Shown one piece after another: positions 36,644-47,582 of a stretch of 64,000 nt of DNA. The DNA lies in the NCBI GenBank assembly GCA_002102555.1, contig MCFL01000029.1, forward strand, positions 62,001 through 126,000, given 5' to 3'. The notes under the pieces are model-generated. The model searched no databases. It saw nothing but the letters and a program-made list of their open reading frames with translations, and was not told the origin of the DNA. Each line of letters starts with the position of its first letter. Position 1 is the stretch's first letter. The DNA comes from Catenaria anguillulae PL171. Taxonomy: Eukaryota; Blastocladiomycota; Blastocladiomycetes; Blastocladiales; Catenariaceae. Made by a program: the position numbers and the translations under genes.

Positions 36644-38923
36644 TTATTGGATGTACAATCGCTCAATATAAACACAAGTACGTTCCCATGCGGCATCAAC
36701 GTCCAGCTCAACATACTCTTGCTCAGCCACAGGAATCAACTCGAATACGCCCTGGACCGCATCCGGCTCCCATTCGTCGTACACGGCAGCCATGGCAACA
36801 AACTGCAGGTCAAGTTGTGCAAATCGGCCAAGGATGCGGCAAACGACTTGCGGGTCATGAGAATACGAGTACTCGTCCTCCACGTCATCGTCAAATGGGA
36901 TCAGAGCCAATTTGAAGATCATGGCGACAAGTGTTTCTTGCAGGTTGATATGAAGGTAATCAAAGAATGGCGGTTGTCCTCGTGCGAGTCATCGAGCACT
37001 CCAAGAGCATACACAGCGAGCGCTTCCGCGACGGGCCATTGCGGGCCAAAGTCAATCAAGTCTGCCAGCGCCTCGTCCAAGATTGCCAGGGTCATGAAGA
37101 CGGCGGCGACAAGCGATGCGAGTTGGGGGAGGCCAAGCGCGTGAATGCAATCGAGCTTGTGAACGGGCAACGATGGGTTTCGGGCATGCCCGATAAAGAA
37201 AAAGATGGTGGCGAGGCAACACAGCTCGCGTGAGTGCATGGGCGAATGGAGTGGGAATGAGGTTTCCAAATGTGTGAGAATGCGGGCAAGTGATGTGGTT
37301 GGGTCTGGAAGCGTGGGAGTGCCGTTGAGTGCGCGGAAGAGGGTAATCACTTGCCAGAAATCGTGTCCCTTCGGGCGTTGCAGAACCATGTCAAGCAAAT
37401 CGATGTCAAAACAGTTTGGAGTAAGTGGGCGTATTGAGGAATGCTTTTTGAGTGCACAACAGAGTCACGGACAGCATGCCAGAAACCTACACACACATAG
37501 GAAATCAAGCGATTGTGGCAAAATGCATACACCAGCGGGTCCAGAGGCAGATGAACGAACCAGAAAACGCAACATTACACTGCTCGTCCTTTGACTCGAC
37601 GTGCTGCTGCAATACCACCCACCACTTTTGGACGTCACACGTAACCAACAAGACCCACTCGACCAGTCCAAGTGCGAATCCATGGTTGAGGACAAGCGAC
37701 AACAATTCGACCGAGCCAACCGTGCCAATGCACTCCGCTATGCCTTTCCTTTCTGCCGTACTCAATGCTTCGTTGTGTTCCTGTTCGGCCATCCGTAGAC
37801 GCGGGATATCGATGTCGATCAGCACCTGCTCGAGGTACTGGAGCGGCGTACGTGGACGACACAAGCTAGCCAATGGCGACACCAACCGCTGCCCACTATG
37901 CACTTCGAGCCATTCGTGCATGTCCATTATACGATCGACCGAGTCCGGCAGCGAGGGAGACGATCCAAGGAGCGACAGCATGCTCGAAAAAACTCGAGGG
38001 TAGCCCGAGGTCGCAAAAGTTGCGATATCCAACGTGGTGAGTGCCGAAGGGAAGTGGCGCATGACAACGTGGAGCATTGGGAGGGACCACTCGAGCAATG
38101 CAAGAGTTGCCAGAACAATCGGATACTGGGCTCTTCGATGCTTGCCTTGCGTTTCTGCGAGCCCTTCAAACAGGTGCTTGGTTTCGGATCGGTCATCGAG
38201 GCAAATGGCCTGCCACGACGCCCAAGTCATGGTCGCTAGTGTCAATTCTCGGCCCATGGGTGACCCAAGCAGATATTGCAAACACTCGTCGAGCTGATCG
38301 AGTTGGCTAGCACGGAGCAAGTACACGGGCAAAATCAGCGCATCTGTCATTGGGCGCCACCAATGGTAGTTCTTGAGGTGTGGCGCAAAGAGGGCGTCAA
38401 GAGCGGCGAGCATATGCGATTCAGGGTCAACGTCCACTCGCTCGTCCTCGGGAATCTCGCCCCGCTTGAGCGAGTATCGAAGCAGCGTGCTCTTGTACAA
38501 TTGGCGCAGCAGTTTCACCGTGACGACCGGATCGGATCGCGCTGGTTGGGACGGCGCAAATCCTGTCGCTTTCGAATAGGTTCGCGCGGACGAGCCAACG
38601 ATTAGCGACTTGAGATGTTCGGGCAAGTCGGAGAGCATAACCAACGTGTTTGGATCCTGGATAACCCACCCATCGCCGAGCAGGACAAAGTTGCGCCAGG
38701 AAATGTAAACGTCATGGCCGTTACTGCAAATGGAGTGGAACATGGAGCACACTGCTGGAATCGATGGCGTCGGCTTGGCGAGCGAAAGCGTCAAGTGAAG
38801 CAGCTCGGGCGGAAGCAGTTGATTTGCATTGCCGGTATGCACAAACCAAATGCAGGATGGGTCGGTGCTGGTTGAGGGCGCCGCCGCCAACTGATCATTC
38901 GACTCGGACGGGGCAGCTGCCAT
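36644..38923 (-). pseudogene. WWRP-family copy E with two frameshifts
   Basis: The first exon (38923-37561) is intact and has LLPPELLHLTLSLAKP, GHDVYISWRN, ATGFAP, WWRPMTDALILPVYLLR, LALLEWSLPML, DRIMDMHEWL and VQKWWVV. The conserved phase-1 intron is at 37487-37560. The second exon begins in frame (SIPQYAHLLQT matches SIPKLAHLAQT of copy B), then must shift near 37411-37428 to reach FDIDLLDMVLQ. A second shift near 36963-36985 is needed to reach PFFDYLHINLQ. Two frameshifts suggest inactivation, unless both are assembly errors. The first exon alone would still give a 454-residue product. Confidence 0.7.
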
Positions 38924-39035
38924 GGTTGCATCTATTTACTTGCGCCGAGTCGTCATTGCGATTGAGAGTATTTACAGAAGAAACGTGGAGTCGCGATCGG
39001 GCGAAGATGAAGAGATCTGTCATGTTTGCCGTTGA

Positions 39036-39051
39036 GAATGTTATAACATTC
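39036..39051. promoter_or_regulatory. Perfect 16-bp palindrome upstream of WWRP copy E
   Basis: The sequence gaatgttataacattc equals its own reverse complement. It lies 113 nt upstream of the copy E start codon, in the region between copy E (-) and the next gene (+). A dimeric regulator site is possible; no function is shown. Confidence 0.45.
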
Positions 39052-39671
39052 CATAACAACACACGAATACACACAATCATTACAAATAGGTACATTAGAG
39101 GAACACTTGGTAAATACCCCAAGTCAAGACTCTGAAAGTAAGTTAGTATGCTGCGATATCCTCTCGTCGCCCTCCCCGAAACGTGCACCCACCCGTTGAA
39201 GCTCCTCAAAGTCGCATGCCAATGTGGATCGGCAACAGGATCTCCGATCCACCGATCCACTCATGGACTGAGCAGACTTGTTATGGTTGAGAGACGAAGC
39301 CGCCGCCACCTCGCCCACCGGCACGCCTGTTCCAGCCGCCGCTGCTCCCTTCGGGCATGCTCCCGTCACGGCCGACAAGTCCAAGAAGAACGCCCTCAGC
39401 TCCAGCGATGCCATACCCGAGGGCGAGCACATACAAGCCAAAAGGTCGCCACGGTGAAAAAGAGCAAGAAGCGACAGGAAGAAAAGCAAGGGAGGAGAGG
39501 GGAGCAGCGGCGTCTGCGGCGTCGGTGAGTTAATTGGTGCTGGCGTGCATCCTGCTCCAAGTCATTTGGACGACTATTCGGTATGCCCATTTTCTCTTTG
39601 CTTGCTTTCATGTGTTGGGGTGTATTTCTCGCTGTTGACTGCAGTGCAATGTTGTTGGAGACAGCTTGCAC

Positions 39672-40903
39672 AGTCGTATGTCGACGTCAAGTTCTCCGAC
39701 GAGGATTCGGATCCGCCTTCAACCTTGGGCTCTACGCCTGTCGAACCCACCGCCACCGCCCCGGTCACACCCAAGCCGCCGACCGGCGCATACGCCGCCG
39801 TCAAAGACGAGCCCGACGCGATCCCGTCGCCACTTGACAACCAAGGCGTCTATTGCACGCAATCGCTCACGTACGCAATTACGATCACTGCAATGGGCCT
39901 CAACGACGGCTCGAGGGATGGTGACAGCCTCTACCAGGTCTACTTGTCGGCCAAGGCTGTTTCCCGTAAGAAGGGTAGGAGCCCTGTTCCAAAGGCCAAG
40001 GTACATCCATCATGTTTGTCGCTTCCCATCGTTGTCTCGCATGCCGACAATTTCTCACCATGACCACCATGGATCTTCATCTTGCACACTCCAGTTCGTG
40101 AGCCACCTCAGCCGTGGCACACCGCAAGCCAAAGTCCGCGTCAAGGAGACCCTGGGTCGCATGACCGCCGGCAAGCCCAAGGAGGGGAGTCGCTTTGCCG
40201 TCAAGAACGGTGCCGTCGTTTTGGACGAGGCCAAAGCGGCGGTTGGCGCGGCGCGTGCGGACAACATTGTCGAATGTTCGATCTGGCGCCGTGGGATCGT
40301 TTTGGACGACCTCACTGGGGCCACGGGCACGCTCAGCGAGTTGATGAGGGTCGTCATTGTGGACTTTTTGACCGGAGGGATCTCGTACGTCATTGATCTT
40401 GACCTCGTCTGTTGCTTGGAACTTTCCTTATGTTTGCTTACCATTGATTCCTGTAGAATTCCCGCTGGGCGAGGCCGCGATTGACGTTGCTCACGCCGTT
40501 GACGGTGGCCCTCTTCGCTCGGATTGCCTCCGCCCATATGCCGTGCCCATTGTGGCAACTGCCTTTTCCCTTGTACGAACAATGGTTTCAATTGTTGATT
40601 CAGTGGAGCTCCTTATTCTTCCTTACCTTTTTCTTTACCATATCGTGTCTTTAGATCTCTCCATTGCTTGCGGAGCATTTGGGTATGACCGAGGTCGGCA
40701 AGGCAGTGGGCTCGTGCGTGGATGGCCTGTACAAGCGTTTCGTTGCCGGATTGGATCGCAAGCAGGCGAGTGAGCAAGTCTTGCGGGTTCACTCGCCTGC
40801 TTGCGGGTTCGCGGATGAGTTGGAGGCAAGCTTCGTGGCGCTTTTGGAGGAAGAGGTGCGGAAGAAGGTTGGGCTGCATCTGGCGGCACGGCAGGGGATT
40901 TAG
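39672..40903 (+). CDS. Unrecognised multi-exon protein (5' end unresolved)
   Basis: Coding exons that can be supported: 39672-40000, 40095-40384, about 40457-40572, and 40655-40903. The first exon opens SYVDVKFSDEDSD and is Pro/Thr-rich, then has VYCTQSLTYAITITAMGL. The second has SHLSRGTPQAKVRVKETLG and FAVKNGAVVLDEAKAAVG. The third has PLGEAAIDVAHAVDGG. The last is a helical C-terminus (SPLLAEHLGMTEVGKAVGSC). The join between exons two and three does not keep phase with the visible GT/AG pair (40385/40456). The N-terminal part upstream of 39672 is ambiguous: a GTGAGT donor at 39524 may feed it. I recognise no family and assign no function. Confidence 0.55.
40758..40804. repeat. Perfect 16-bp inverted repeat in a coding exon
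   Basis: gcaagcaggcgagtga (40758-40773) and its exact reverse complement (40789-40804) flank a 15-nt loop. The loop can start a second small hairpin (gcaag/cttgc). It lies inside the last exon of the preceding gene, so the transcript could form a stable stem. Confidence 0.85.
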
Positions 40904-41066
40904 AAGGGCGTGTATGTGTCCGTGTGTCATGTACTTCGGTAGATTGCATGGTGGATACTATACAAATAGATTTATTTCGTCATTATCCCTTAATATGCTC
41001 CGAGGTCGAGCATCACTCGCCGTCTGGATCTGCCATGACATTCTTCGAGCCGCTCACATATCATTT

Positions 41067-41279
41067 CATCTGTGTGCATCTGCGGGTATACGCTGTGTAA
41101 ATGCGAGCCTGGAATCTGCAAGCATCTGCAAGCACCTGCAGTGATTTCTTCACATCTGAGTCAATATTGCCTCGACCTGTTGCACAGGCGGTCACCTGTG
41201 ACAACCTGCGAAAAGAGGCCAATCGGCGACGTGACTGTCAGCACATCTGTCCACATCTGTCCACATCTGCGTGCATCTG
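41067..41279. repeat. CATCTG cluster with a 10-bp tandem array
   Basis: Eight CATCTG hexamers lie in 213 nt. The last four, at 41244, 41254, 41264 and 41274, are spaced exactly 10 bp apart as repeats of cacatctgtc or close variants. A ninth copy is at 41523. CATCTG fits the E-box form CANNTG. The rest of the 40904-41559 interval has no supported gene. Confidence 0.75.
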
Positions 41280-41559
41280 TTTAATTCATTTCCACGTTGA
41301 CGCGATTTACGATGCTTGTGGACACCGCAATGGACATGCTTATGACCGAGCCCACGTCCATGTGGAGATTGGACACACAACTGAAGTGGGCACCTTCATG
41401 GACTTGCATCGGGAATCACACATGTTCATGGCGTGCACATGAGGCGAATGGACAAGGCAAGAGACATGAGTTTGAAGGCTGGTTAAACATGTAAAAATGT
41501 ATCAATATTTGCATATCCTGTCCATCTGTGCATGCACCTTGGTCGGCAAAGAAGGCGAT

Positions 41560-41849
41560 TCAAGCTCTTTCTGACGACCCTCGGCTCCCATCCGCCGAGT
41601 GTGACTGATCCTTGTGCCGAATATCGAGTCCACGGACGAGTTCTTCATTCGATAAGCTGCTCATGTATTGTTCCTATCATTGAGCGCAAGAACAGTCGTC
41701 AGTTTCCGAGCAGATAATGGCGCGAGACAACATCTGGACCAGCAAGGTACAATCATGCGCTGTTTGGCCTTGTCCTGGTAGTAAAACCCGACGAGGCCGC
41801 CGCCGACGGCCGCAAATGTCACAAAGAGTACTCGGAATGACTGTCTCAT
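41560..41849 (-). CDS. Small spliced single-pass membrane protein, 70 aa
   Basis: Exons 41849-41751 and 41673-41560; 77-nt intron with phase 0. Start MRQSF leads into one hydrophobic segment (VLFVTFAAVGGGLVGFYY), then a basic turn (QDKAKQRM) and a charged tail beginning IEQYMSSLSNEEL and ending SSERA. The in-frame continuation across the intron into a charged, helical tail supports the model. The size and layout resemble small mitochondrial inner-membrane assembly factors, but I match no named family. It is divergent from the gene at 42057, with 207 nt between start codons. Confidence 0.6.
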
Positions 41850-42056
41850 GGCGATGATATTGCGAAAAGTGACCAGCAGTATACTTTCGGTTGAGTGCAA
41901 CAAGTGCGAGACCATTCTCTGAGATTGCGATCCATGGACCAACCACTCCTGGAACACATGCATGCAACCCTGGCCAGCTTGTCATCAAGCGATTATGAAG
42001 ATAGAATATCAAAAGTATATCGACAGTCGTTCTATGCATGAACTCCACAGTAAACA

Positions 42057-42783
42057 ATGAACCCTCCGCATCCTCCACCTGACAACCCGCTCGCCCCGGC
42101 CCCACCCGCGACCGATCGCGACCAGTTTGGCGCACAAACCGGCCGCGGCGGCTCCCTGCGCGACCGCATCGCGCACGAGAACCCGCACTTGGTCCCGATG
42201 AAAAAGTGCCAGGAGCTGGCCATGATGGAAGGGTACAAGTACTTGGGTGGCGCAGCCGTCGGCACGTTTGTGGTGGCGAAATTGGCAAAGGTGTCACCAA
42301 ATGCCGCAGTGGCAAGTGCTGCTGGTATGTGTACCGCTGTTCCTGCCCACCCTTGAGTTGAGTGATTTGGGTCAGATTGGCCGTGTGGCTAGCAGGTTGG
42401 CATTTCCAGACGCGGTCGTTTTCTAGTTGTGGTTACCTTCACTCGAGTTTATTTGTCGACGATGGGAGCGACTGGATGCCATGGGCGCCACAATGCCGCA
42501 CGGCCCAAGCGTGTTGCCGCAATCTGTCGCCTGATGTACTAACCAACGTACTGGATGCGTTTCAGGCGCCGGTGTGCTCGTTGGCTTTTTCGCTGCCGCG
42601 CTCAACTTTCAGCTATGCTCCACCACGCTGGGCCGCGACTTGCACGCAGCGGTATACTCGACAACAGTCGACTCGGCTGGGCCGGCCGAGTCGCGATTCG
42701 CTGTGGATCGGAACGCAAGCCAAGCGCCACCGGGATCGCTTAGTGTACCTTTGGCTGTTGCAGTTGAGGAGCGGCGGAATTGA
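42057..42783 (+). CDS. Small membrane protein, 161 aa, unknown
   Basis: Exons 42057-42324 and 42566-42783, with a 241-nt phase-1 intron (GTATGT donor). A Pro-rich N-terminus is followed by RDRIAHENPHLVPMKKC and then two hydrophobic segments (YLGGAAVGTFVVAKLA and AGAGVLVGFFAAALNF). The C-terminal 60 residues are polar. The layout somewhat recalls OCIA-domain mitochondrial proteins, but the signature residues are not clear enough to name it. Confidence 0.6.
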
Positions 42784-43137
42784 AGGCAAGAGAGCAGAGC
42801 GTCCGTCCGTGAGGCTGCAAGATAAAGTAACGTCGGCATACGGCAGGGGCAGGACGATGGCGCGGAAATGGAGCAAAAGGCAATGAATCGGGCACGTGTG
42901 CTTGCCCACCTGTGCAATTCAAATGGTGTGGTGGAATGTGACAATGAATAAATTGAAACGGAATGACATCTGAAAACCAAACACTGGGACAATAATGAAG
43001 CGTAACACATCCCACAACAACCATCGACGAAGGATCTCTGGCCGCCGGCCCCTCGATATGTATGTACAATATGGCCTCTGGCCCTCGCTTGCTCGCGGTG
43101 CTACTTTGCACCCATCACGACGGTGTTATCCGTCACT
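42784..43137. other. Convergent 3' intergenic region
   Basis: Between the 3' ends of the genes at 42057 (+) and 43138 (-). No gene supported. Confidence 0.6.
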
Positions 43138-43697
43138 TTACTCATGCCGCAGCCCCTTCAACGTCTCCCTCTGCAACTGCTTGATGGATGTCTTTTTCTT
43201 GCCCGACCTTTCCGCCTTGACAATCTATGTCACGACCCCAACATGTCAGCTCGTGCCCCCATACACACCTCGGTCAATTGGCATACCGCTTCCGAGTCGC
43301 TGGCGGCCGTCTCGACCCACCGCTTCCCTTTACTCTGCAACGCCTCATCCAATCCCTCGGGAATGTTTGCGTTCATGTGCGATCCCGACACGCCCGCAGG
43401 TGGCTCACCCGTCAACGGATGATGCTGGTGACCAGGCGGCGCAGAATAGTAGCGCTTGATGGGCCGCGTTACACGCAGCGGCCCAGCGTGGCGAGTTTGA
43501 GAGGAGGCAGGAGGAGGTAGCGGAGGTGTACGCGGAGCGTGTGGGAACGCGTGGCCCGCGGGCACAACGGGCGGGCGTGGCGGCGACAGGCGCGAGATGG
43601 CGGGCCGGGCGAGCGTGGCCATGGGTTGTTGGACAGCACGTATGAGGGCGCCCGTGGTGGTGTTGGTGATTGGAAAGGCGGTGGCAAGGCGCAGCAT
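43138..43697 (-). CDS. Small conserved fungal protein, probably mitochondrial, 165 aa
   Basis: Exons 43697-43287 and 43224-43138; 62-nt phase-0 intron. The N-terminus (MLRLATAFPITN, rich in Arg/Ala, lacking acids) looks like a mitochondrial targeting peptide and is followed by a Pro-rich stretch. The conserved core reads HHPLTGEPPAGVSGSHMNAN, then ALQSKGKRWVETAASDSEA across the intron into IVKAERSGKKKTSIKQLQ. The ASDSEA..VKAER block recurs, as I recall, in short uncharacterised fungal proteins. Function unknown. Confidence 0.7.
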
Positions 43698-44410
43698 GGT
43701 GAGATGAGTTCAAGAGGGACTGTTGTTGAATGAGGCCATGGAGTTGGCGTGATGGGCACAACAAACAACAAGGGGGATGGCCGGCTTTTTGAAGCTTTGA
43801 TGTTTAGCTTGAGATCCATCGCAATAAGTATACAAAGAGCCAGTGGCACCCTTTTTTCAACTCTCTCTGTGTGTGTCAGGCGCCAGATCGCGTTGCTTAT
43901 GCCTTGCAACGGAAATGAACATGTGGGGTTGACATGTGAGTGAAATATAAATAGTGAGACCAAATCCATATGTCACCGTGCATGTGCATTAGAAATCAAT
44001 ACAATGTGTGACTGTATAAGAGGTGTAGGTGTAATCTTAAGGCAAAGAGGCATAGGTAGGTAATGAGAAGATGGACAACGACAACAACAACGGGAACAAA
44101 CAAACAAAAAATAGAAAGCGACAAAAAGCAAAGCAATCAACATCAAGTGGTCGTCTGGACCGGATTGGGCGATAGTACACTAAACGATCAGGAAAGGCGG
44201 GTGGGTGCAAGGTACATGACAGGAGCGACACCGATGACAACTCCAACGGTAAGAACAAGAGAGGGACAAAGAAGAAGAAGAAAAAAAAAACATAACGAGA
44301 TGAAGATGCGTGGAGGTACAATCCACCAGCAGGGCACAAAACAACACTCGAAGGGGAACAAAGAAAAAAAGAAAAAAAAAAAAAAAGAGCACCCAAGATG
44401 ATCGATCCGT
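43698..44410. other. Intergenic with a purine-rich tract
   Basis: Upstream of the 43697 gene and downstream of the DIL-domain gene, both on the minus strand. An A/G tract runs through about 44266-44392, with several A runs near its end. No gene supported. Confidence 0.6.
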
Positions 44411-47400
44411 TTAGCACTTTCCATCCAACATATCCACCACCTCCTGCGTCAAGACGGGCGCTTCCTCAATATAACTCTCGTCGCCATCAACAATACGCAA
44501 GATGACGCGCTCGCCCACATTGGTGGGCACGGCAAACGGCATCCAATACGCCTCGTCCAGCACAAAGTACGCATACTGGTTGGCATTGGCGTGCGCGTGC
44601 GCGTGCGTGTTTGCGTGCATCACGACCATGGGCCCCTTGACGGGTTTGTTGGGTGTGCTAGACCTGCGTTTGTGTGCCTTGATGGTAGGCGACCCTTCGG
44701 GTGTTTGATAAATCGGTACGCCATGCTCGTCGAGGGGCGGCGGCGACAAGGGCGGCGACGCGAGTGGATCACCAGCAACACGTGAAGGTTCGAGATCAGC
44801 CGTGATGCTCAAGTCAATGGCCGAATGCGCAGAATCGGATCCGGCACGCCGGCGCCGGCCACGCACGCCCCCGCCCACGGCCTCGTCCGAGTCGTACTCT
44901 TGGTCGTCCTCGTCCACATCCAAATCGTCGCCGCCGGCACGTTGCATGCGCCGAACGGCCTTGGGATCGCTCATGCTACGGTCGGCACACCGGGCAATGT
45001 ACTCGACAATGGCGGGCGCCACCTCGGCCTCGTCCTCCTCGTACGTGTAAAGGTCGAGCGCACGCCGCAACTGGCTCCAGTTCAAGATGGCCAAGTGATC
45101 GGATTCGCGCAGCGCGTCCGTGAACGACTCGAGTGTCTTGAAGTGTGTCACGATTTGCAGCATTTGCAGCAAGCTGATCACGGGTTGCAAGTGGCGCGTG
45201 AACGAGTCCTTGTTGGGCGCCGGGATCGGGTTGGACCGCACCCAGTCTTCGAGGTGTGACAGGTTCATGCGAATTTGCATGGCCTTCCACCGGCAGCACA
45301 GTTCGGGGCGCGCAAGCAGCCGATTGAATGTGGCGGCGCCCAGGTAAAAGAAGAGCTGCTCAATGGCTTGATGCACAAGCGACGGGTGGATTTGGAAGGT
45401 TTGCAGCACATAGAGTGTGGACGAGAGCACCGTGGTGATGGTGCGCGGAGTGCGCTTGCCGCCCGATTTAGTCCCTGCGCGGCGGCGGCCAGGAACGGGC
45501 GACGACGACGAAGACGAAGACGAAGCAACACCTATGGATGCGCCGCCGCGGCCAATACCGCCGTGGATCGAGCCCGACGACGAGAAGAAGGACGACAACC
45601 GATTGATGTTTGACAACTTTGGCGGCGTCGTGTTTCCACTTGCACTCGTTGCTCCATTGGCCGACCCGAGTCCCGCACCGCCGCCGTTGCCTGCAGGTCC
45701 CGAACTGGTCGACAAGGCCCGCCGCAACATGCCGCCCAACCCGCCGTCGTCATCTGCCGCGAGCTCTGGCGGCGGACTGGCAGTCTTGCGCTCCCTGAAC
45801 CGAATGCTGGTATACCCCGGAATCGTATCGTGATTCAAGAGCGCGGCATCGAGAATGCCTGCCAACCGCTGCTGTGCGTCCTTGATGAGCGCCATGAAGA
45901 TATCTTGAATCAACTCGTTGAGGCGCACTTGATGCGCGAGCGTCGACACCACGAGCCCGGCATCCTTTTTCAAAAAGTAAAGCAAGCGCGAGCAGTTGGC
46001 AAGCCAGTACCCGAGAAACATCATGTCGTGCTTTTTGGGGCGCAACACTTGCTCAAGCATGTCGAGTGCACGTGCAAACAGCGTGTCGAGCATGTCTTGC
46101 GACCCGTAGTAACCCGCGTAGCGTGCGGCCAAGAAGAGCACATTGGCAGACACGGGCCGGCGCGTAAAGCCCGCCGGGTTGTTGTTTTGCGAGCGGATCA
46201 CGGCCGGGTCCGAAAGCCGCCGGATGGCCACGTGCAGCAGGTGGTCGAGGCCCGATTCGGAAAACACAAACATTTGGTCGGGTGGGCACGTGCCGTCCCA
46301 GTCAAAATCGATGAGTCCCTCTTCCTCTTCGTTGAGAAACACTTGCAAGTCAATGAGCGGCGGCGGCGGTGGCAGTTCTTCGTTGCCGAGATTGTCCTTG
46401 CCAATGTGCACAAGTTGCGCGGGGACAGTGGTGCCGACAATGTCGCACATTTCGCGATAGTCGACGCCATACAGGGAGGGGACATAGTACGACTCGGACG
46501 TGAGCGACGTGATGGAGGTTGCGGCGCCAAGGGAGCCTTCACCGTCGGATGAGCCTGTGGACGACCGCCGGCCTGATGTGTAGTTGGAGCGGGTGTCCGA
46601 ATAGAAGATGGACTGGAGCTTGTCACGCTGCGGAAGGTGTGCGCGCTCGAGAAAGTCTTTGACGGTGCGACCCTTTGTGGACGAAATGTCTGGGTTGACG
46701 CCGTGGTCCAGCAGGTATTCCACAATGGCGTCGCGGTTGTTGTTGGTTGCCCACATGAGCGCGGTCCATCCATCTAGTATATTCAATTCGCAGAGGGCAC
46801 ACGTGAGCAAAGAAATGAGATGAGATGAGATTCGAGAGCAGACGAATTAAACACAAGAGCGTACTGTTATCCTGAACATCCACCTCGGCCCGCCCCTCCT
46901 CCACCAAAAGCTTACACATGGCCTCGTGACCAAAGCACGCTGCCAGCATCAATCCCGTGCACCCCGAATCGTCCTTTGCATTGACATTGACGTCGCCCGC
47001 ACAATGCTTGAGCAAGTACCCGACCTTGCGCGCATCGCCAGCCGTGCACGCGCGAAAAAAGGCCGCCTGCAACTCGTGCTTGACATCGTCGTCATGGTAC
47101 ACCAGGTCCAGTTGTTGTTCGAGCTCAAACACCACTTGGGCGTCCTCGGCCGAAGGACCTGCTGACGGAAGCAGCTGGGTGGACGAGAGCACGGGCGTGA
47201 CGGACCCAGGCGTGGTTTGAATGCCCACGATGGACCGGCGGCGCAGCGAGATGGATGCCGAAGAGGGCGACGGCGACGCCGTCGCTGGAGAGTGGGTGTC
47301 GGCGGCAGGCGGTGGCGGGAGTGGCGGGCGCGGATGTGTGGCGAGGGCTTGTTGCTTGAGAGCTTCAATGTCGATTGCCGGGGACGGCGACACTTTGTTG

Positions 47401-47582
47401 GCGGAGGAGGAGGCAGAAGAGGCGGAAGAAGGTGGGGCAATGGCGGTGGTGGCCCCAGGTGACGGTGGCGTGTGTTGTTGTTGTGGTAATGGTGGATGGT
47501 CTGTCATGGTGTTGGTATCGATGTTGGTGGTGATTGCGGGTGGCGCCGGGGGCATTTCCGTTGCGAGAGGTGACGATGGCAT
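44411..47582 (-). CDS. Ankyrin-repeat plus DIL-domain protein, about 1026 aa
   Basis: Exons 47582-46865 and 46773-44411, with a 91-nt phase-1 intron. The first true ATG in the frame is at 47582. A Pro/Ser-rich N-terminus is followed by ankyrin repeats (AFFRACTAGDARKVGYLLKH, GCTGLMLAACFGHEAMCKLL, GWTALMWATNNNRDAIVEYL) at about residues 165-285. A DIL (dilute) domain follows, with LHVAIRRLSDP, FLGYWLANCSRLLYFLKKD and, after a low-complexity insertion, FYLGAATFNRLLARPELCC and SLLQMLQI. DIL domains are best known from the myosin-V cargo tail, where they bind vesicle receptors. The ankyrin plus DIL architecture without a motor occurs in fungi; a trafficking or polarity role is inferred. Confidence 0.88.

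Noticed and set aside
40466-40484. Short reading to a stop (IPAGRGRD) at the third exon of the 39.7 kb gene
   Set aside because: It fits phase at the visible GT/AG pair, but the other frame continues with a convincing protein pattern into a phase-matched last exon, so early termination seems less likely.
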